From Laguncularia racemosa (taxonomy: Eukaryota > Streptophyta > Magnoliopsida > Myrtales > Combretaceae), in the NCBI GenBank assembly GCA_037954665.1, contig JBBMOL010000181.1:1240001-1304000 (forward strand): a stretch of DNA of 64,000 bases, in the 5' to 3' direction. Below are positions 22,568 to 33,043 of this stretch, piece by piece. A program made the position numbers and the translations under genes. A model generated the notes under the pieces. That model searched no databases. It was not told the DNA's origin and saw nothing but the letters and a program-made list of their open reading frames with translations. Positions within the stretch are counted from its first letter, which is position 1. Every line of letters begins with the position of its first letter.

Positions 22568-23240
22568 TGTATAGTATTCGTTTAGGAGCAATCATGTGAG
22601 TATCACATGGATACCATATTGCATGTGACTTCAAAGAAGTGATGTGGAGATGACACATGATGGGATGACTAGAGAGAGAGTGGCAGGGAAGAGGAACAAG
22701 AAATCTCAAGAGTCTTGAATGTACAAGTGACAAATAAGAGAGCCAAGGGGACCTCAAGCATCAATTTTGTAGTTCTTGAGCAATGAAGACCATTCTTTGC
22801 TTAAGCTCTTATTTGATTTTTGAGAGTAGAGAATTTTTAGTGTAACACTGTTTCTTTGATCTCTAAAATTCGGAAAAAGTCCTTCTAATGAGGAGAAATT
22901 GTTGAGTATTTATAAAACTTTTGGACCTAATAACATTTGTGAGATTACCTTAGTGATCAACAGACGGGATAAAGTTTGCTCATTCTAAGATTATCCTGAT
23001 AAGTTTACTAGTCTTAAGGTTAATAGCTTTTCTCATAAGTGTATGAACCTTCTTGAAAAAAGTTAGATGCAGGTGATCGGTCCAACGATCTTTATTTTAA
23101 GCCCACCAAATCAATTCTCTGTAAGTCAACATAATAATTGGATCAAACTCATTAAGTCCTATCATCTAACTAAATGAGTTAAGCCAAATAATTGATGAAC
23201 TTAGCTCAATATATTTATATAATATTTTTAGCTCTCTGCA
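22568..23240 (-). repeat. Right LTR of element B
   Basis: About 673 bp from TGTATAG to CTCTCTGCA, ending exactly at the AAGGT duplication. In minus orientation it is the 5' LTR; the 36 bp inside it (22532-22567) would hold the primer-binding site, but no tRNA match is evident. Confidence 0.8.
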
Positions 23241-23322
23241 AAGGTATATTAGGGTTTACACTTTCAAAAAGAAATCAGTAAATAGTTGAGTTTTTGTTAC
23301 TGTAATTTTCAGGTTCATATCA
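23241..23322 (+). repeat. 3' LTR of element A, right piece
   Basis: AAGGTATATTAGGGTTTACA matches the 5' LTR after its AAGGT, and the end GGTTCATATCA is identical to the 5' LTR end. The first five bases are the duplicated target of element B. Confidence 0.9.
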
Positions 23323-23364
23323 GCTTTCTTCTCCACTTGCATCTGACCAGCCACCAAGAGTGCT

Positions 23365-23637
23365 GACCACCTTTGAAGAAAAACCTGTTTCCTTAGCACC
23401 ACACCACAGTAAACCACTAAGGTTGTCACCTCTTCACCATCTCACATTGACCTCAATGTCCATCAGAGCGTGTACCAGCCAACCCAGAAGTTAATCATGC
23501 TCAAACCATGTTCTCTAGTGACAAGCTAGAAACTAATGATGCCCGAATATCAACCGCCAAACAAACCCATGTTTGTGAGTGATCAGACCACCTTTGAAGA
23601 AAAACCTGTTTCCTTAGCACCACACCACAGTAAACCA
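23365..23637 (+). repeat. Perfect 52-bp direct repeat in the intron
   Basis: GACCACCTTTGAAGAAAAAC...CAGTAAACCA occurs at 23365-23416 and 23586-23637 without a mismatch, 169 bp apart. The sharp edges and full identity, in a setting of old diverged repeats, indicate a recent local duplication. The rest of 23323-24115 has no recognised gene. Confidence 0.9.
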
Positions 23638-24115
23638 TATAAGTTCTCAGCACGTATAATCATGGCTGCAGAAGGCAACTTTTGAGCTGAATACGTTTGC
23701 AGTATCAGGCCAGGATCAAGTAGAAAAAAGAATGAATGCATCAACCTACCTTTCCTATATTTCGGATGATATATTCAAGGTGATTAGGTAATCACTGAGA
23801 AGGAATTCCTATGCTAAAATTGATGGTGGTTCAGGAATTTTTAATAGAATATTTCATCCAAGTATTACAAATGGTCATCCTTCCTCCTTGATCGAAAGGA
23901 ATTCCTCTAATCCAGTCAATTCCCTCTATAGTCTTGCATGTGATGTTCGATTAAATGCGAATGAGATGTGTCTAAGGACTTAGTCTATGACTCAATGTGT
24001 GGGTGCTGATGCAGCTAACTGTGACCACACTCCTTCCTTGATTATTTTTGCAAATCAAGTGTAATTGTCATCAAAATCATATTTATTTGTTTTTACTATA
24101 TTAAATTGGAAGCAG

Positions 24116-24753
24116 GTATGGAATCTGACATGGAAGGAGAGCAGCCTGAACAATATGCCGTGTTGGTTGAAGAAGCTGGCTTAGCAATTTCTGCAGCATC
24201 TCGTTTGCTGACAAAACTTCTTGATTCTGATGAATTTTGCAGAAGAGTGGATTCTGACCGTTTTACTGCACTACTCCGTGGAATCCTTAAATCAAATATC
24301 CCTGTTAATTGCAAGGACTGGGTGGCGGCTTGCCTTGTAAAGTTAATTTCATTGTCTGGTCTTACCAAAGATTTTGAGAATCCAATAAACATGGAGGTGA
24401 CTCTCTATGAAACTATTCCGAGACTAATAAAACAATTGAAGTCTTCCCTATCTGCAGAAGAACAGGAAGGTGCGGTTATGGAACTCAACAGGGTAATTTC
24501 TGAAGGTCGAGTAGATTCCACAAGGGCTGTTGCAGCTGGTGGGGGTATATTTGCGTTGGTAAAGCTGCTGGAAGAAGGAAATCAAAAAGCGGCCAATGCA
24601 GCCTTGGCCATATTGTATAATCTGAGTATGGATAGCGAGAACCACGCAGCCATTATCGCTGCTGGAGCTGTGCCTGTTTTGAGAAGAATAGTTCTCTCAC
24701 AACAACCTCAGTGGACGCGGGCACTTCGGCTGCTGAGGGTTTTGCCTGTTTAG
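24116..24753 (+). CDS. ARM-repeat protein, last exon
   Basis: Final coding exon. Acceptor AAGCAG|GT at 24115/24116; the first two bases complete the split Gly codon and the frame runs MESDMEGEQPEQYAVLVEEA on for 211 residues to TAG at 24751. ARM-type helices are plain: EEQEGAVMELNRVISEG, STRAVAAGGGIFALVKLLEE, AANAALAILYNLSMD and NHAAIIAAGAVPVLRRIVLS, ending ALRLLRVLPV. A long acidic opening precedes the repeats. ARM solenoids bind other proteins; the exact role is not readable here. The frame is open, with GC content above the surroundings, so it looks under selection. It resembles plant ARM-superfamily proteins of unassigned function. Confidence 0.88.
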
Positions 24754-25100
24754 TAGTTAAGAGACTCTGGTCTAAGCGACACGTTTGGGTTCAGATGCTG
24801 TGAACTGTAGTTGTATCTCTCTCACATGCCAATGCCGGTTTTGATATATTGGAAGCGACAGTTTACATCCAAAATCTTACTTCCTCCCTTGTTAACGTGT
24901 TCCATGCTCTGCCAGTATTTTTCTTATTGTAATGATTACGGGGTCGGCTGTTTCGATGCGATGATGATCATCAGTGGGTCTAGTAAAGTAAAGTCGGTGG
25001 AAAATATTAAAGGCGTGACATGAATATCTTCTTTCACTCCGTGGAAATGAAAGTAGATAGTTAGAGTCTTCTGCGGAAGGACTTGATTATTGTTCAACAT
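24754..25100 (+). other. Probable 3' UTR of the ARM-repeat gene
   Basis: The region after the stop keeps the higher GC texture of the exon to about 25050 and has no frame of interest. No canonical AATAAA was seen; near-matches such as AATATTAAAG (about 25004) exist, which is common in plants. The end is a guess. Confidence 0.45.
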
Positions 25101-27597
25101 GGAACCTCAAAATATCAGCTAAGACTGTCAACTTTGGAAAGGGACAAAATGTTGCTTCTTCCAAAAAAGATATCCTAAAATACGTTCCTTAAGACCCAAT
25201 GTGAAACAGTGACATCTGAGTCATGATTTTAAATTTAATTGTTTCGTAATTGTCACTTCAAGTGAAGATATATCATTCATAAACCATACCAGAGATTGAA
25301 ATCGTGTGTTCCATCAGGTCAGGCTTGAAGTCAGCAATCCTTTGTTCTTTTCATTTATAAGGACATCTCTCTCTCTCTCTCTCTCTCAACAATCCAACCA
25401 GATTTTACCTTTAGCCTACACTTTATCATGCAACACCGACGTTTGCATGCAATCACGCCTGCCTCTACCTGTTCGTTAGAAGTTACACCAAATCTATAAC
25501 AATGCTCACTCACATAGAATATCTTCAATAAACTACTGCTCTGCCTCATCATGCTCTCATCCCATAAAATAAAATCACGCAGAATGATAGTAATCAAAAC
25601 ATTATCTAAAGTGTTTTCATACCCTGAGATAAAAAACAAAAAAAAAAAAAAAGAAAGAAAAAGTGACAAAACAATTTTTTTTTTTTTAAAAAAGTAACTA
25701 AAAAATTTGCTAGAAAAATATTTCTAAGCATCAGCTTCTATTTTTTTTTTTTTTTTTAAAGTCTAAACAGCTAAGAACAAATGTTTTAGATCAGAAGGAG
25801 CTCTTCATTTCTCATTATTTTTTGCTTCATTCTTCAAGACTTACATGATAGAAAGAGAGAGAGTTCCATTCCCATCCCACAAATCACGCTAAATATTTGA
25901 ACTGTTTTCAAATCACTGGAAATGTTCAAGTTGCTTTGTCAGAAATTGTCCTGTTCGGAAAATATCTTGCGATAGGAATTCCACAAATCTTGGTCTTCTA
26001 TCGAGATTTTTGCTTCCAGCGGTAGACCTTATCTTCCTCCGGAAATAAGTTCGAATTTTGAATATTATATATCTTGATTTTCTTCTACGAAATCGGCTAC
26101 CAAACTTATAATTTATATGATATTTGTTGTACAAATTTCTCTTCGTTTGAGCTCGAGTTTACGCATAAGTCTCCAGTATATTTCGTGAAAATGGCATGAA
26201 TATGAGATGCTCCTCTGATATACTTCGACAGAAACTTTTGGCTTGATTTGAGCAATAAAATGTCTACATCCTTTTAGATGAACTTATGTTGCTCACTTAA
26301 ATTTGAGCTTCTTAAATCCTGTGATTATGCCCATAAAATTGGAATTATCTCCCAAATATTCAAATTTAACAATATCTTTAATAGCTTGTTTAACTCCTAT
26401 AAAGATTGGAACTTTGAGTACCGAATCTCTTCGAAATTTTATCATGAAATAATTAGATATATACCCAAATATATCTAACTAGTAAAATAGGTCTTGATCT
26501 AGAACTGAAGTTTGACATAAATCTTTTTTTTTTTTTTTTTTTGTTTCAAACCTTCTACATTGAGTTCTAAATCTTATATTTATTTTAAACCTTTTACAGT
26601 TTTGTATTTCCACTTATATATTTCATTATTACACTTAATATGCTTTGTTATTATCAAAACCAGCAGGAAGAACAAATACTAATCTTTAAAAAATTTTAAG
26701 GAACATGAATTGGAGGCCAGCAAGTACAAGGTGTGTATATTTTAAAACCCCATCAGTAGTTCATCCTATGGGTACAAGTTCTCAATTTTAGAACTGAAAT
26801 CTATCATGTTATACATTAGATGTATACCCAAAACCTATAAGATACGTAGTATAATATAAAATTTGTAAATTTTTCTATTATATTAAAATTATAGGGTGAA
26901 TTTTTGATAACATAAACGTATTAATGTTTCTAAAGTAACTTAATAAAGAAATTTTGTACTTAATTGAGTGGGCAATCATAAGAGAACACATTTGCCTCAA
27001 TGAAAGTATTTTTTTACATTTCAACTTTACGGTTATATTTCTATATGCACATTGTTAATTTTATCAAAGCACGATAGCTTAGGAATGTTGAGCCTTCCAC
27101 CATAGCATCTGTCCTTGTTTTGAGCATGTGTTGATCATCATATCATTGTTTCGTCCACAGTCAGTCATCCTCAAGAATAATTTAGGAAATACGTAAAGCA
27201 TCATAATAAATTTATGAGAAGAGCAATCAACACAGTAAGCGTACATGTCATTGCTTGCAAAAGTTATGACCCTAGTAATCCAAAGAGTGCAGAGGGAGAG
27301 AGATCCATAACCTATCATAATAGAATGCTTTTTTTATCTCTTTCCTGTTGGTATATCTTATAACATAGAAGTAGAAATATAATTTTTTTTTATTCATTGT
27401 TACTCATTTAAAGTATATGGTACTTTGAGATCTATATCCTCTATATATTGTACTTAATCCCCATTGTGTGAGAGCTGATTCTAGGAAACTGTATCCGAAA
27501 TTTATCTTATGATCCTCCCATTCAAAACTCATTTGATCGAGTAACGTATTACAAAATATATGGTACAATAAGTTTATCCACTCATCCCTAATAGGGA
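25101..27597. other. Intergenic AT-rich DNA, no recognised gene
   Basis: Contains a (CT)n microsatellite at 25366-25387 and homopolymer A or T patches near 25630-25690, 25740-25758 and 26524-26543. No protein domain or structured repeat was recognised. Confidence 0.6.
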
Positions 27598-27602
27598 TAT
27601 AC

Positions 27603-29460
27603 TGTAATATATAGTTCAAATATATACATATATAAACATATTCATAATATTAAATAATAATATAATATAATACATAATTAAGGTCAATTAAATAAATAAG
27701 ATTAATAGATGGGAGTGATTTGATCTTTTCCTAGCTAGACTATAAAAGCTCGCTTAACCTATGGTTCCCTCTTTTCCCTCATTTGCAATTGTAACCGAAA
27801 ACTTAAGAGAGACTCTAGAGACCTTATAGAGAGCACAAGCAATCTAAGGGAGAACCATGAAGCTAATCTGATAGAGATTGGAACGAGGGACATGTTGGAA
27901 CAAGCGTAGGATCAAATGAATTGAAGGATTCCAACCATAATTCAAATCAAGTAAGTGTACAAGACTCTAATTTACATTAGAATTGATAAATACAATAATC
28001 AATTAGGCTTAGAAACAAATTTGGAGAAAAAAGAATAAGGGCTCATGAAGAACAAGGTGTACATGGTCAGATACACACTCATGTATCTGTCATGTAGAAA
28101 CATAAGTGTATAGTAAGGTATATGGATGAAGGATACACCTGTGTACTTAAGCGAGTCAGAATTATAAAATCCATAAAAAGGTACATGGTCAAATATATGA
28201 ATGTGTATTTGGGCGTACTGAATTAACATTTTACATAGAAAGATACATGGCTATTAGCATGATCGTGCTCTGGCCTGTATTTCTCTACACAACATCTCAC
28301 ACGATTGTGTCGTCTTGGAATACTTATACTTTAATTCAAAATTGTATTTTCATGATTCTAAACTATGATAGATGCATAATAGGACTTTAGGGAAGGGAAA
28401 TTGGAAGATACCTAACAATTTAGTAAACCTAAATTACTTGTAGAATAGAATTTAGTATAGTTCTTTATAATTGAACAACTTTACACCTTTTTCTTAAAGA
28501 CGCAAAGGACTATGGTAAGAACATCCTTCTAGGTATGTGTTTACCTTGTTTTGCTAGTTGTGCTTACTAGGTAATTGTCTCGTAAGGGTAAGTGGTTAAT
28601 GATTTTAAATGGTCAATGAACTTAATTGAATGTTGGAGTTTAATGTGTATGTTGCTTGTACTTAGCTTGGCCTAGGGGCTTGTAGTGGTATATCTTTAGG
28701 GGGCACCTCGATGATTGGTATGTTGCGTTGTCCCTAGTAGAGCCATATATCGAAATGATCTGAGGTAAATGAGGGTTAGACGAGGCCTGCAATGACAGTT
28801 CATAGTAGGATTGTCTATATATATATATATATATTGTGTGGGAATTGGGGTCATGAGTGCCCCTATGCTGTATGTTGATGAATTGAAATTAATTAATTAG
28901 ATGAATTGAAGTGCTATATACTACTGATGCATATATGCTTGTGATATTGTTACTGTATGGCATGTGCATGTCTGTGTGGTACTCACATATTGGGCTTAGG
29001 TTCATCCCTTTTTATTTTCCAATTGCAGGCAAGAACATTGAGCACATCGTCTATGATGAGAATGGGAATTTAGTGGGATATTATGTGAATGATTATGAAA
29101 GAGAATATTATTACTATGTTGATGAAGAATGATAGAAAATTAAGGAAGAACCGTTATTAGAATTTTAAGTTGTAGATTTGAGAATATGGAATAGTACTAG
29201 ATTCCTAATTATGTCAAGAATTATATTAGGATATATGTTTATTCTAATTTTTAATTTGGGATTATTTGTAATATTTTATTAATTATGATTGGAATGGCTC
29301 ACTTGAGAGTCATTCATTTCTATTATTGAAGTAATATTAGTATAAATGTAATGTGGAGATGAACAGGTTTCAACTTGTATGGAGATTTTGACCTTTAGTG
29401 TGTCGTCATGTAGTAGTGACACGTAGTAGGCTATGATGTTTTAGGTTTTGCGACATTATA
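27603..29460 (+). repeat. 5' LTR of element C
   Basis: 1858 bp. A TATA box TATAAAAG lies at 27741-27748; the same place in the 3' LTR reads TCTAAAAG. A (TA)n run is at about 28817-28838. Carries several ACAC..GTGTA-type short inverted words (e.g. around 28040-28090). Confidence 0.9.
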
Positions 29461-29855
29461 GCTTAAGTGGTATTAGAGCCAAGGTTTGATGATCCTTAGA
29501 GCTTAGGTTATGATCAATAGAGATTGGGTTTGATGATTCTTAGAATTAAGTGATGATCAATAAGTATAGGTTTCGATTAGTAGAAAGTAGGTTGAGATCT
29601 TTAGATGAATTAAGTATGAAAATCTATAAAACAATAAGAGATGAAGAGAGTAGGTAAATTGCAAGATGATTGTTGATTGTATTTTATTGTCTTTCAATTA
29701 TTTTATACAATTGTAATTTCCTTTAATTTTTTATTTTATTTATAAATATACATGTATATATGTGTAGACATAAGTATACCCAGAGGTATACTATCACTAA
29801 CTCCCCCTACCGACTCTAACTTTTGGAATCATTCTGTTATCTCATCTCAAACAAA

Positions 29856-31060
29856 ATGCTTCCTAAAAAGAACATCAGTTAGGGCTCATCTAATGCTAGA
29901 TAGGGTGGAGATGCTTTAGAAGAAAGGTATTCTCAAGGACCACCTCAGTAGGGAACCCTAGAGCAAGTAAATGTCATCATTGCTTAATTGTTAAAAACTG
30001 TTAATGCTTTAGTAGGAATGTTGGCACAATAGTAACAACAAACCATGAGACTTATTAGGCTTATAAAAGAAACATGTGGCTTAGACAAGTTTGTTAGATT
30101 GGCAGAGGAATTTCATCTACGAGTTGATGATCTAATAGAGGCTGAGCATTAGATCAATGAGATAGAGAAGACATTCAATGCCTTTATGGTGCCAAAGGAT
30201 AAGAAGGCGAAGTTTGCTTCATATATGTTGAAGGGATTAGTTGCTGATTGGTAGACTAGTATGTCCAAGTTGATAAGAGCTCCTATCTAATGGCGGAGGT
30301 TTAAAGAGCTATTTTATGAGAAATATTTTCCTAGTAACATCAAAGACAAAATGGAAGCTGAATACTATAATTGTTAGTAGGGTAATTAGATTGTGGAAGC
30401 ATATGAAGCAGAGCTGAACCACTTAATCAAATTCTTGCCAAAATCAGTGAAGATTGATGACGCCTCAAGAGTAAGAAGGTTTGTGAGAGGCTTAGAGCCT
30501 AACCTCTAGCATAAAGTGGGGGCCTTGTAACTAACCACTTATGTAGAGGTTGTTGACAAGGCAAAATTCTTGGAGCAAAGTAGGAGGAGAACAGAAGAAT
30601 AACTATCCCATAGATTAGGAACTACTTTAGGGAAAAGGCCTTCCTTAAGTATACCATATGTAGACAAAGGAAAGAGGCTAGCAATGTATCAAGCCAGACT
30701 TGTGGCTTATGTACCTAGACCTCTTCAGACTAGGCCAATGCCTCTAGCATTACCTTCACAACCATAGGCAGGATTAGGAATGAGATGTCTTAGGTGTTTA
30801 GGACTACATAAGATATAGCTATACAGTTGGTTGAGGGGCATGTTTCTTTTGTGGTAAGATAAGATACTCTAGCAAGAACTGCATAGAAAGATTCATCCCT
30901 TAAACCTTTTGCTATACTTGCAAGTAAAGGGGGCACAAGTCATTTGAATTTAGAGCCTTTCATAACTAAACAACTACACTTCAATAGTTTTAAGCACAAC
31001 AATTAGTGAGACTTGCACTTAAAGGACCCATTGGTAAACCTCAACATTTTAGACCAAGAT
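29856..31060 (+). pseudogene. Element C gag remnant with two zinc knuckles
   Basis: ATG at 29856 (MLPKKNIS) is followed by a gag frame interrupted by many stops, mostly TAG. Recognisable: FVRLAEEFHLRVDDLIEAEH, AFMVPKDKKAKFASYMLKG, FKELFYEKYFPSNIKDKM and RVRRFVRGLEPNL, the Retrotrans_gag core. The first knuckle (about 30841-30885) reads C-F-F-C-G-K-I-R-Y-S-S-K-N-C: CX2CX4HX4C with Tyr replacing His. The second (about 30911-30955) keeps C-x2-C and H but its last Cys is Phe and it contains a TAA. Gag forms the particle that packages element RNA. Confidence 0.85.
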
Positions 31061-31128
31061 AGAGGGCATTGGGTCGAGTGTTTGCATTACAGCAATAGCA
31101 ATAGCAGGATGCTCCAGATCAAGATACT

Positions 31129-31491
31129 ATTGCAAGTGCACTGTTTATTAACTAAAACACCACCAATGTGTTATTTAATACAAATGCCACACATTCCTGC
31201 ATATCCCCTACTTTCATGTATATATGTAGGTTAAAACTTTTCTTGTTAAGTGATGTTATGGTTATGAATACTCTTTTTGGAGCAGGAGGAAAATTAGATC
31301 AAATGTGTAAGGATGTAGAGATTATAATACAAGGGAAGAAAATGCCAGCAGAGTTTTATGTATTAGAAATGATTGAATTTGATATGATCTTAGGGGTGAA
31401 TTGGCTATCTAAACACTATGCCACTATAGATTGTCGCAATCCAGTGGTTTATTTTAATTTCTCCAATGAAGATCAAATAGTTTCAAGTTAG
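31129..31491 (+). pseudogene. Element C aspartic protease remnant
   Basis: Reads VLFNTNATHSCIS (about 31166-31204) where Ty3 proteases have D-[TS]-G-A-[ST]-H: the catalytic Asp is Asn and the Gly is Asn. Downstream FYVLEMIEFDMILGVNWLSK (31348-31410) and IDCRNPVVYF are the normal protease-RT linker. The frame is open for 107 codons, so the loss is by substitution rather than frameshift. Confidence 0.88.
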
Positions 31492-31526
31492 ATGCACAGA
31501 GACCTGCAACTCTTTCTACATATGAG

Positions 31527-32960
31527 TTGTGGACTAAAGGTAGATTATCAGCATTATTAGTAGAGGCAAGACAAGTCATGAAGTTAGAAGACATGTATGT
31601 AATGAAGGAATATGCAGATGTCTTTATAGAAATTTTTCTAGGCTTACCGCTAGTAAAAAAGATAGAGTTCTACATTGATTTAGTACTAGGAACGAGACCA
31701 ATATCTAAAGCACCTTACAGAATGGTACCTATTGAATTGTCTAAATTGAAGACTTAACTTCAAGAGTTGCAAGATGGTGAGTTTATCAAACCAAGTGTCT
31801 TATAATGGGGTGCTCCAATATTGTTTGTTGAGAAAAAGGATGGGAACATGAGGCTACGTATAGATTATAGGGAGTTAAACCGAGTCACAATCAAGAATAA
31901 GTACCCCCTCCCTAGAATTAATAACTTATTTGACTAATTAGAGAGAACTTAGTTCTTCTCCAAAATTGACTTGAGATCGGGGTACCATCAATTAAGGATC
32001 AATGAAGAAGACATACAAAAGATTGCTTTTAGAACTCGGTATAGGCATTACAAATTTCTAGTGATGCCTTTTGGATTGACAAATGGTCTAACAACCTTCA
32101 TGGATCTAATGAATAGAGTGCTTAGAGATTTGTTAGATTAATTTGTGGTAATATTCATAGATGATATTCTCATTTATTCCAAAAGCAAGGAAGAACATAA
32201 AGCACATCTTGGAATAGTACTAGAGAGATTTCGAGAAGATAAGCTATATGTTAAGTTTAGCAAATGTGAGTTTTGGCTGGAACAAGTATCCTTGTTAAGG
32301 CATGTGGTAAATAAAGATGGTATATCAATAGATCCTGAGAAGGTAAAGGCAGTGAATGATTGGCTAAGACCAAGAACTTTAATAGAGGTGAGAAGTTTTC
32401 TAGGGTTAATTGGTTATTACAGATGCTTTGTGGAAAAATTTTCTTGTTTGGCAACTCCCTTGACACAATTGACAAAGAAGAAGGCTAAATTTGTGTAGAG
32501 TGATGAATGTGAAAACAACTTCACAGCACTAAAAGAGAAGTTGGTAACAACTCCAATGTTAGTCTTATTAAAGACAGGGGAAGAATTTGAAGTCTTTAGT
32601 GATACTTCAACTCAAGGCTTGGGGTACATGCTCATGTAGATTGGGAGAGTCATTACATATGTCTCTTGCTAGTTGAAACCTTATGAGAGGAATTCCTCCA
32701 CATACGATCTAAAGTTAGCAATTGTGATCTTAGCATTGAAATTGTGGAGACATTATCTTTATGATGAGAAATGTAAAATCTTTATAGATCATAAAAGCTT
32801 GACGTACCTATTTATGTAGAATGACTTGAACATAAGGCAGTAGAGGTGGTTAGAGTTAATGAATGATTATGATGTAGAGATCTATTATCACCCTAGAAAA
32901 GCAAATATGGTTATAGATGCTCTAAGTCGGAAGAAACAAATGAACATTGTAACATAATCA
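31527..32960 (+). pseudogene. Element C reverse transcriptase and RNase H remnant
   Basis: RT blocks in order: GLPLVKKIEFYIDLVLGTRP (31651-31710), FVEKKDGNMRLRIDYRELNR (31827-31886), FSKIDLRSGYHQLRI (31960-32004), MPFGLTNGLTTFMDLMN (32066-32115) and F-I-D-D-I-L-I-Y-S-K (32153-32182), palm Asp pair intact. RNase H includes FEVFSDTSTQGLG (about 32587-32625) and YHPRKANMVIDALSRK (about 32887-32935). In-frame stops, mainly TAG and TAA, often sit where the family has Gln or Trp (e.g. LLD*FVV at about 32140, AKFV*SDEC at 32496). RT copies the RNA; here it is interrupted. Confidence 0.92.
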
Positions 32961-33043
32961 CATCTTAAAAACAAATGTTGGAAGACATGTGTAAGTTTAA
33001 ATTGGAGATAGTGACATAAGAAGTGGGAAATAGGTTGGCTACA

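Larger units (their letters stand above)
9014..23240 (-). mobile_element. Element B: 14.2-kb inverted-arm LTR element with captured PPR fragment
   Basis: Bounded by exact AAGGT duplications (9009-9013 and 23241-23245) inside element A's 3' LTR, with TG at the left end and CA at the right end. Related repeats in the same orientation occupy both ends (9014-9706 and 22568-23240). Inside, 9362-11361 is repeated in reverse at 15062-15633 plus 21216-22531. Each arm carries a polypurine tract followed by LTR sequence pointing outward, so B has two 3' ends back to back around a 0.75-kb centre with a PPR gene fragment. A Copia element sits in the centre and a LINE in the right arm. No intact pol was found. 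On the minus strand 22568-23240 would be the 5' LTR. Confidence 0.82.
7112..23322 (+). mobile_element. Element A: non-autonomous LTR retrotransposon, split by element B
   Basis: The 5' LTR (7112-7422), primer-binding region, 1.36-kb interior, polypurine tract (8772-8785) and a 3' LTR in two pieces (8786-9013 and 23246-23322) define the element. LTRs begin TGTTA and end ATATCA. The flanks are ACTTT (7107-7111) and GCTTT (23323-23327), a 5-bp target duplication with one mismatch. Removing element B and one copy of AAGGT restores a continuous 3' LTR. LTRs are about 90% alike by eye. The interior has no gag, protease, RT or integrase that I can recognise, so mobility would have needed enzymes in trans. 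Confidence 0.9.
6097..24115 (+). other. Giant (about 18 kb) intron of the ARM-repeat gene
   Basis: GT at 6097-6098 and AG at 24114-24115 bound a single phase-1 intron: the Gly codon is split G|GT and the frame continues as MESDMEG. Nearly all the intron is mobile DNA: element A with element B nested in its 3' LTR, and a Copia and a LINE nested inside B. The acceptor has a T-rich tract (24085-24100). A typical plant intron is a few hundred bases, so about 16 kb of this one is acquired DNA. Whether it splices efficiently cannot be read from sequence. Confidence 0.82.

Noticed and set aside
9014..23240. Element B as a Mutator or foldback DNA transposon
   Set aside because: Inverted arms suggested it, but the outermost ends are LTRs in direct orientation, the duplication is 5 bp, and each arm has a polypurine tract next to LTR sequence.
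24811..25023. 70-codon open stretch after the ARM gene stop
   Set aside because: Different frame, directly in the expected 3' UTR, no similarity to ARM repeats.
28911..29132. 73-codon open stretch in the 5' LTR of element C
   Set aside because: Lies in LTR sequence; the 3' LTR copy is not open in the same way and has no domain.
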